Shown: one piece after another, positions 14,874 to 16,273 of the stretch
Layout: every line of letters starts with the position of its first letter
Numbering within the stretch: the first letter of the stretch is position 1
NCBI GenBank assembly: GCA_903919105.1
Contig: CAIXGT010000227.1
Location: forward strand, 1-16,273
DNA from: an uncultured Spartobacteria bacterium
Lineage (GTDB): Bacteria > Verrucomicrobiota > Verrucomicrobiae > Chthoniobacterales > UBA6821
Direction of reading: 5' to 3'
DNA length: 16,273 nt
Made by a program: the position numbers and the translations under genes
The notes under the pieces: model-generated
The model's database searches: none
The model's input: the letters and a program-made list of their open reading frames with translations, nothing else
What the model was told of the DNA's origin: nothing

Positions 14874-15599
14874 ATGAATCAAGATCGCCCAGCCCTCTCC
14901 GTTGTCATTCCAGCAAGGAACGAGGAAAAACGTCTCCCAAAGACACTGGAAATGATCCGGGATTGGACTCTCAAATCGGGACGACGGACGGAGGTGATCC
15001 CGGTAGTCCAGGGGCATGACCGCACCGCCGAAATCGTCGAAGCGGCGGCGGCGAAGGATCCGGATCTGCGCCCGATTATCCAGCATTCCGGCGAAGGAAA
15101 AGGCATGGCAGTACGGCTCGGCATCACTGCAGCACGAGGATCGATCATTCTCTTTACCGATGCCGACCTAAGCGTCCCGGTGGAGTGCTTGGAGGAGCTT
15201 GTGCGCATGATGGAAGCCCACCCCGAGCTAGACGTCCTCCTAGGTAGCAGACGACTGCCGGACAGTAGGATCACAATCGCACAACCTCCCATGAGACAGA
15301 TGTCCGGCAAGGCCTTTAATCTGGCACTGCGCCTAGGAGGATTGACCCGCTTTTCCGATACACAGTGCGGTTGCAAACTCTTCCGTCACAACGCAGCAAA
15401 GGAGATCTTCGCTAAATCGGAACTGAATGGATTTGCCTTCGATGTGGAGATTCTGAACATCGCGGAACATCTGGGTTGCCGAATGGAGGAAGTTCCTGTG
15501 ACCTGGGCGGATGTCGGCGGATCTAGGGTTTGGTTGCCCAGAGATGGATTCAGGGCGCTTCGAGATGCATGGTCGCTTAGGAAGCGCTTCGGTGGCTGA
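14874..15599 (+). CDS. Family 2 glycosyltransferase, Alg5/Dpm1-like (polyprenyl-phosphate sugar synthase type)
   Basis: The 241-residue GT-A protein begins LSVVIPARNEEKRLPKTL, has GEGKGMAVRLGITAARG (about 73-89), the metal-binding DADLS (96-100), a DTQCGCKLFR motif (162-171), and FAFDVEIL with VPVTW near 188-211. These are the marks of dolichyl/polyprenyl-phosphate glucosyl- or mannosyltransferases (Alg5/Dpm1 type), which load a sugar from a nucleotide onto the lipid carrier at the cytoplasmic face. In place of the usual VVDDGSxDGT of the nucleotide-binding loop it has VVQGHDRT (residues 44-51), so the first Asp pair is missing. GAGG directly abuts the ATG at 14874, too close to be a normal ribosome binding site, but no other start preserves the first strand. 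It is divergent from the two GT-C-like genes and convergent with rnhC (2-bp gap). It probably supplies their lipid-linked sugar. Confidence 0.9.
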   Translation: MNQDRPALSVVIPARNEEKRLPKTLEMIRDWTLKSGRRTEVIPVVQGHDRTAEIVEAAAAKDPDLRPIIQHSGEGKGMAVRLGITAARGSIILFTDADLSVPVECLEELVRMMEAHPELDVLLGSRRLPDSRITIAQPPMRQMSGKAFNLALRLGGLTRFSDTQCGCKLFRHNAAKEIFAKSELNGFAFDVEILNIAEHLGCRMEEVPVTWADVGGSRVWLPRDGFRALRDAWSLRKRFGG

Positions 15600-15601
15600 C
15601 C

Positions 15602-16273
15602 CTATGAAATGACAGCCGCCTCGAGAATTTCTGATGCTGTCTTGAAGTGCATCTTGGCAACCTTGGGAAGCATTCCGGCACCGTACATTCTGATCACTTC
15701 TGCAGCGGCACTCTTCACCTTAGCCGAGACACCTTTAGCCAGAGTGATCTCAAGATCCTTGCCATGCTTGTCTAGCCAGTCGATGAAACCCTCCCGGGCT
15801 ATTATCGATGCAGCGGCAACGGCGTAGTCGCTCTCCGCCTTCGTGCGTTGATCAAGCTGAATTTTACTACCTTTTTCGAGCAGCGCTTTCTCTAGCACCC
15901 GCGCATCGGCGAATTTATCGGAAAGCGCACGGCGGCACTCCGGAACCCGGGTACAAAGATTCTCGATAATGCGGGCATGGCCCCAGGCGAGCAGACGGTT
16001 AAGGTTCCCGATCTTTGTGTAGAGCTGGTTGTACTTTTCGGGGCCGATCACAATGATTTCCGAGGGAGCACCCGAATTCCGAATCACCTGGGCAAGTTCC
16101 CGGATCTTCTTGTCCGTTCCGACCCCCTTGCTGTCACGGATGCCCGCATCGCGCAGATGCCGCGCTAAATTACCGTCGACATAGACCCCCGCAATCACCA
16201 GGGGCCCAAAGAGATCCCCTTTACCGCTCTCATCGATGCCGAAGTGAGGGGCGAATTGCTCAGGCTCGTGCAC
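15602..16273 (-). CDS. rnhC: Ribonuclease HIII, C-terminal catalytic domain (runs off the right edge)
   Basis: RNase HIII cuts the RNA strand of RNA-DNA hybrids. The visible 223 residues cover the type 2 RNase H catalytic domain: FGIDESGKGDLFGPLVIAGV with the Asp-Glu pair and the extended SGKGD loop typical of HIII, RDSKGVGTDKKI, DKFADARVLE with a conserved Asp, and TKAESDYAVAAASIIAREGF with the Glu that replaces the fourth Asp of RNase HII. Known RNase HIII enzymes have about 300 residues, with an N-terminal TBP-like substrate-binding domain. That part must lie beyond base 16273. The GTG at 16273-16271 is probably internal rather than the true start. The stop is at 15602-15604, 2 bp from the convergent glycosyltransferase gene. 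Confidence 0.93.
   Translation of the reverse strand: MHEPEQFAPHFGIDESGKGDLFGPLVIAGVYVDGNLARHLRDAGIRDSKGVGTDKKIRELAQVIRNSGAPSEIIVIGPEKYNQLYTKIGNLNRLLAWGHARIIENLCTRVPECRRALSDKFADARVLEKALLEKGSKIQLDQRTKAESDYAVAAASIIAREGFIDWLDKHGKDLEITLAKGVSAKVKSAAAEVIRMYGAGMLPKVAKMHFKTASEILEAAVIS

Noticed and set aside
1..16273. CRISPR arrays, insertion sequences, prophage or defence genes, tRNA or rRNA
   Set aside because: Looked for on both strands. No direct-repeat array, transposase-like frame, cloverleaf or ribosomal sequence was recognised.

Overview
The window looks like core chromosome of a Gram-negative, moderately GC-rich bacterium, most probably from the Verrucomicrobiota. That placement is inference from several signals: a stand-alone heptose-1-phosphate adenylyltransferase (so LPS with heptose), two lipoproteins, an RNase HIII catalytic domain, an ArgA-type N-acetylglutamate synthase, an Agl23/TIGR03663-like membrane protein, and a general lack of Shine-Dalgarno sequences before confident genes.

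Left part (1-5481). A minus-strand reading frame runs off the left edge and is divergent from a plus-strand run: purF, purM, an alpha/beta-hydrolase-fold protein and argA, with gaps of 11-40 bp. PurF and PurM catalyse steps 1 and 5 of purine synthesis. PurF carries the Bacillus-type [4Fe-4S] cysteines, and PurM has an unusual lysine-rich N-terminal tail. The hydrolase-like protein has a twin-arginine-type N-terminus but no catalytic histidine where one is expected.

Middle (5500-10460). A sodium:solute symporter is followed by dnaA, dnaN and a small lipoprotein whose GTG start lies one base after the dnaN stop. The dnaA upstream gap holds an 8-G run and a GC-rich imperfect hairpin. I see no DnaA-box cluster, so there is no visible oriC.

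Right part (10460-16273). The minus strand carries rfaE2, a glycine-zipper lipoprotein with a good intrinsic terminator, and two GT-C-like polytopic membrane proteins that overlap by four bases. Divergent from these, 27 bp away, is an Alg5/Dpm1-type family 2 glycosyltransferase. Together the three look like a polyprenyl-phosphate-sugar glycosylation module. One GT-C gene contains a 9-G homopolymer, which makes it a candidate for phase variation. The window ends inside rnhC (RNase HIII), which is convergent with the family 2 glycosyltransferase.

I see no CRISPR array, insertion sequence, prophage gene, tRNA or rRNA. The points most worth a second look are the glycosylation module with its poly-G tract, the hydrolase-fold protein without its histidine, and the PurM tail.
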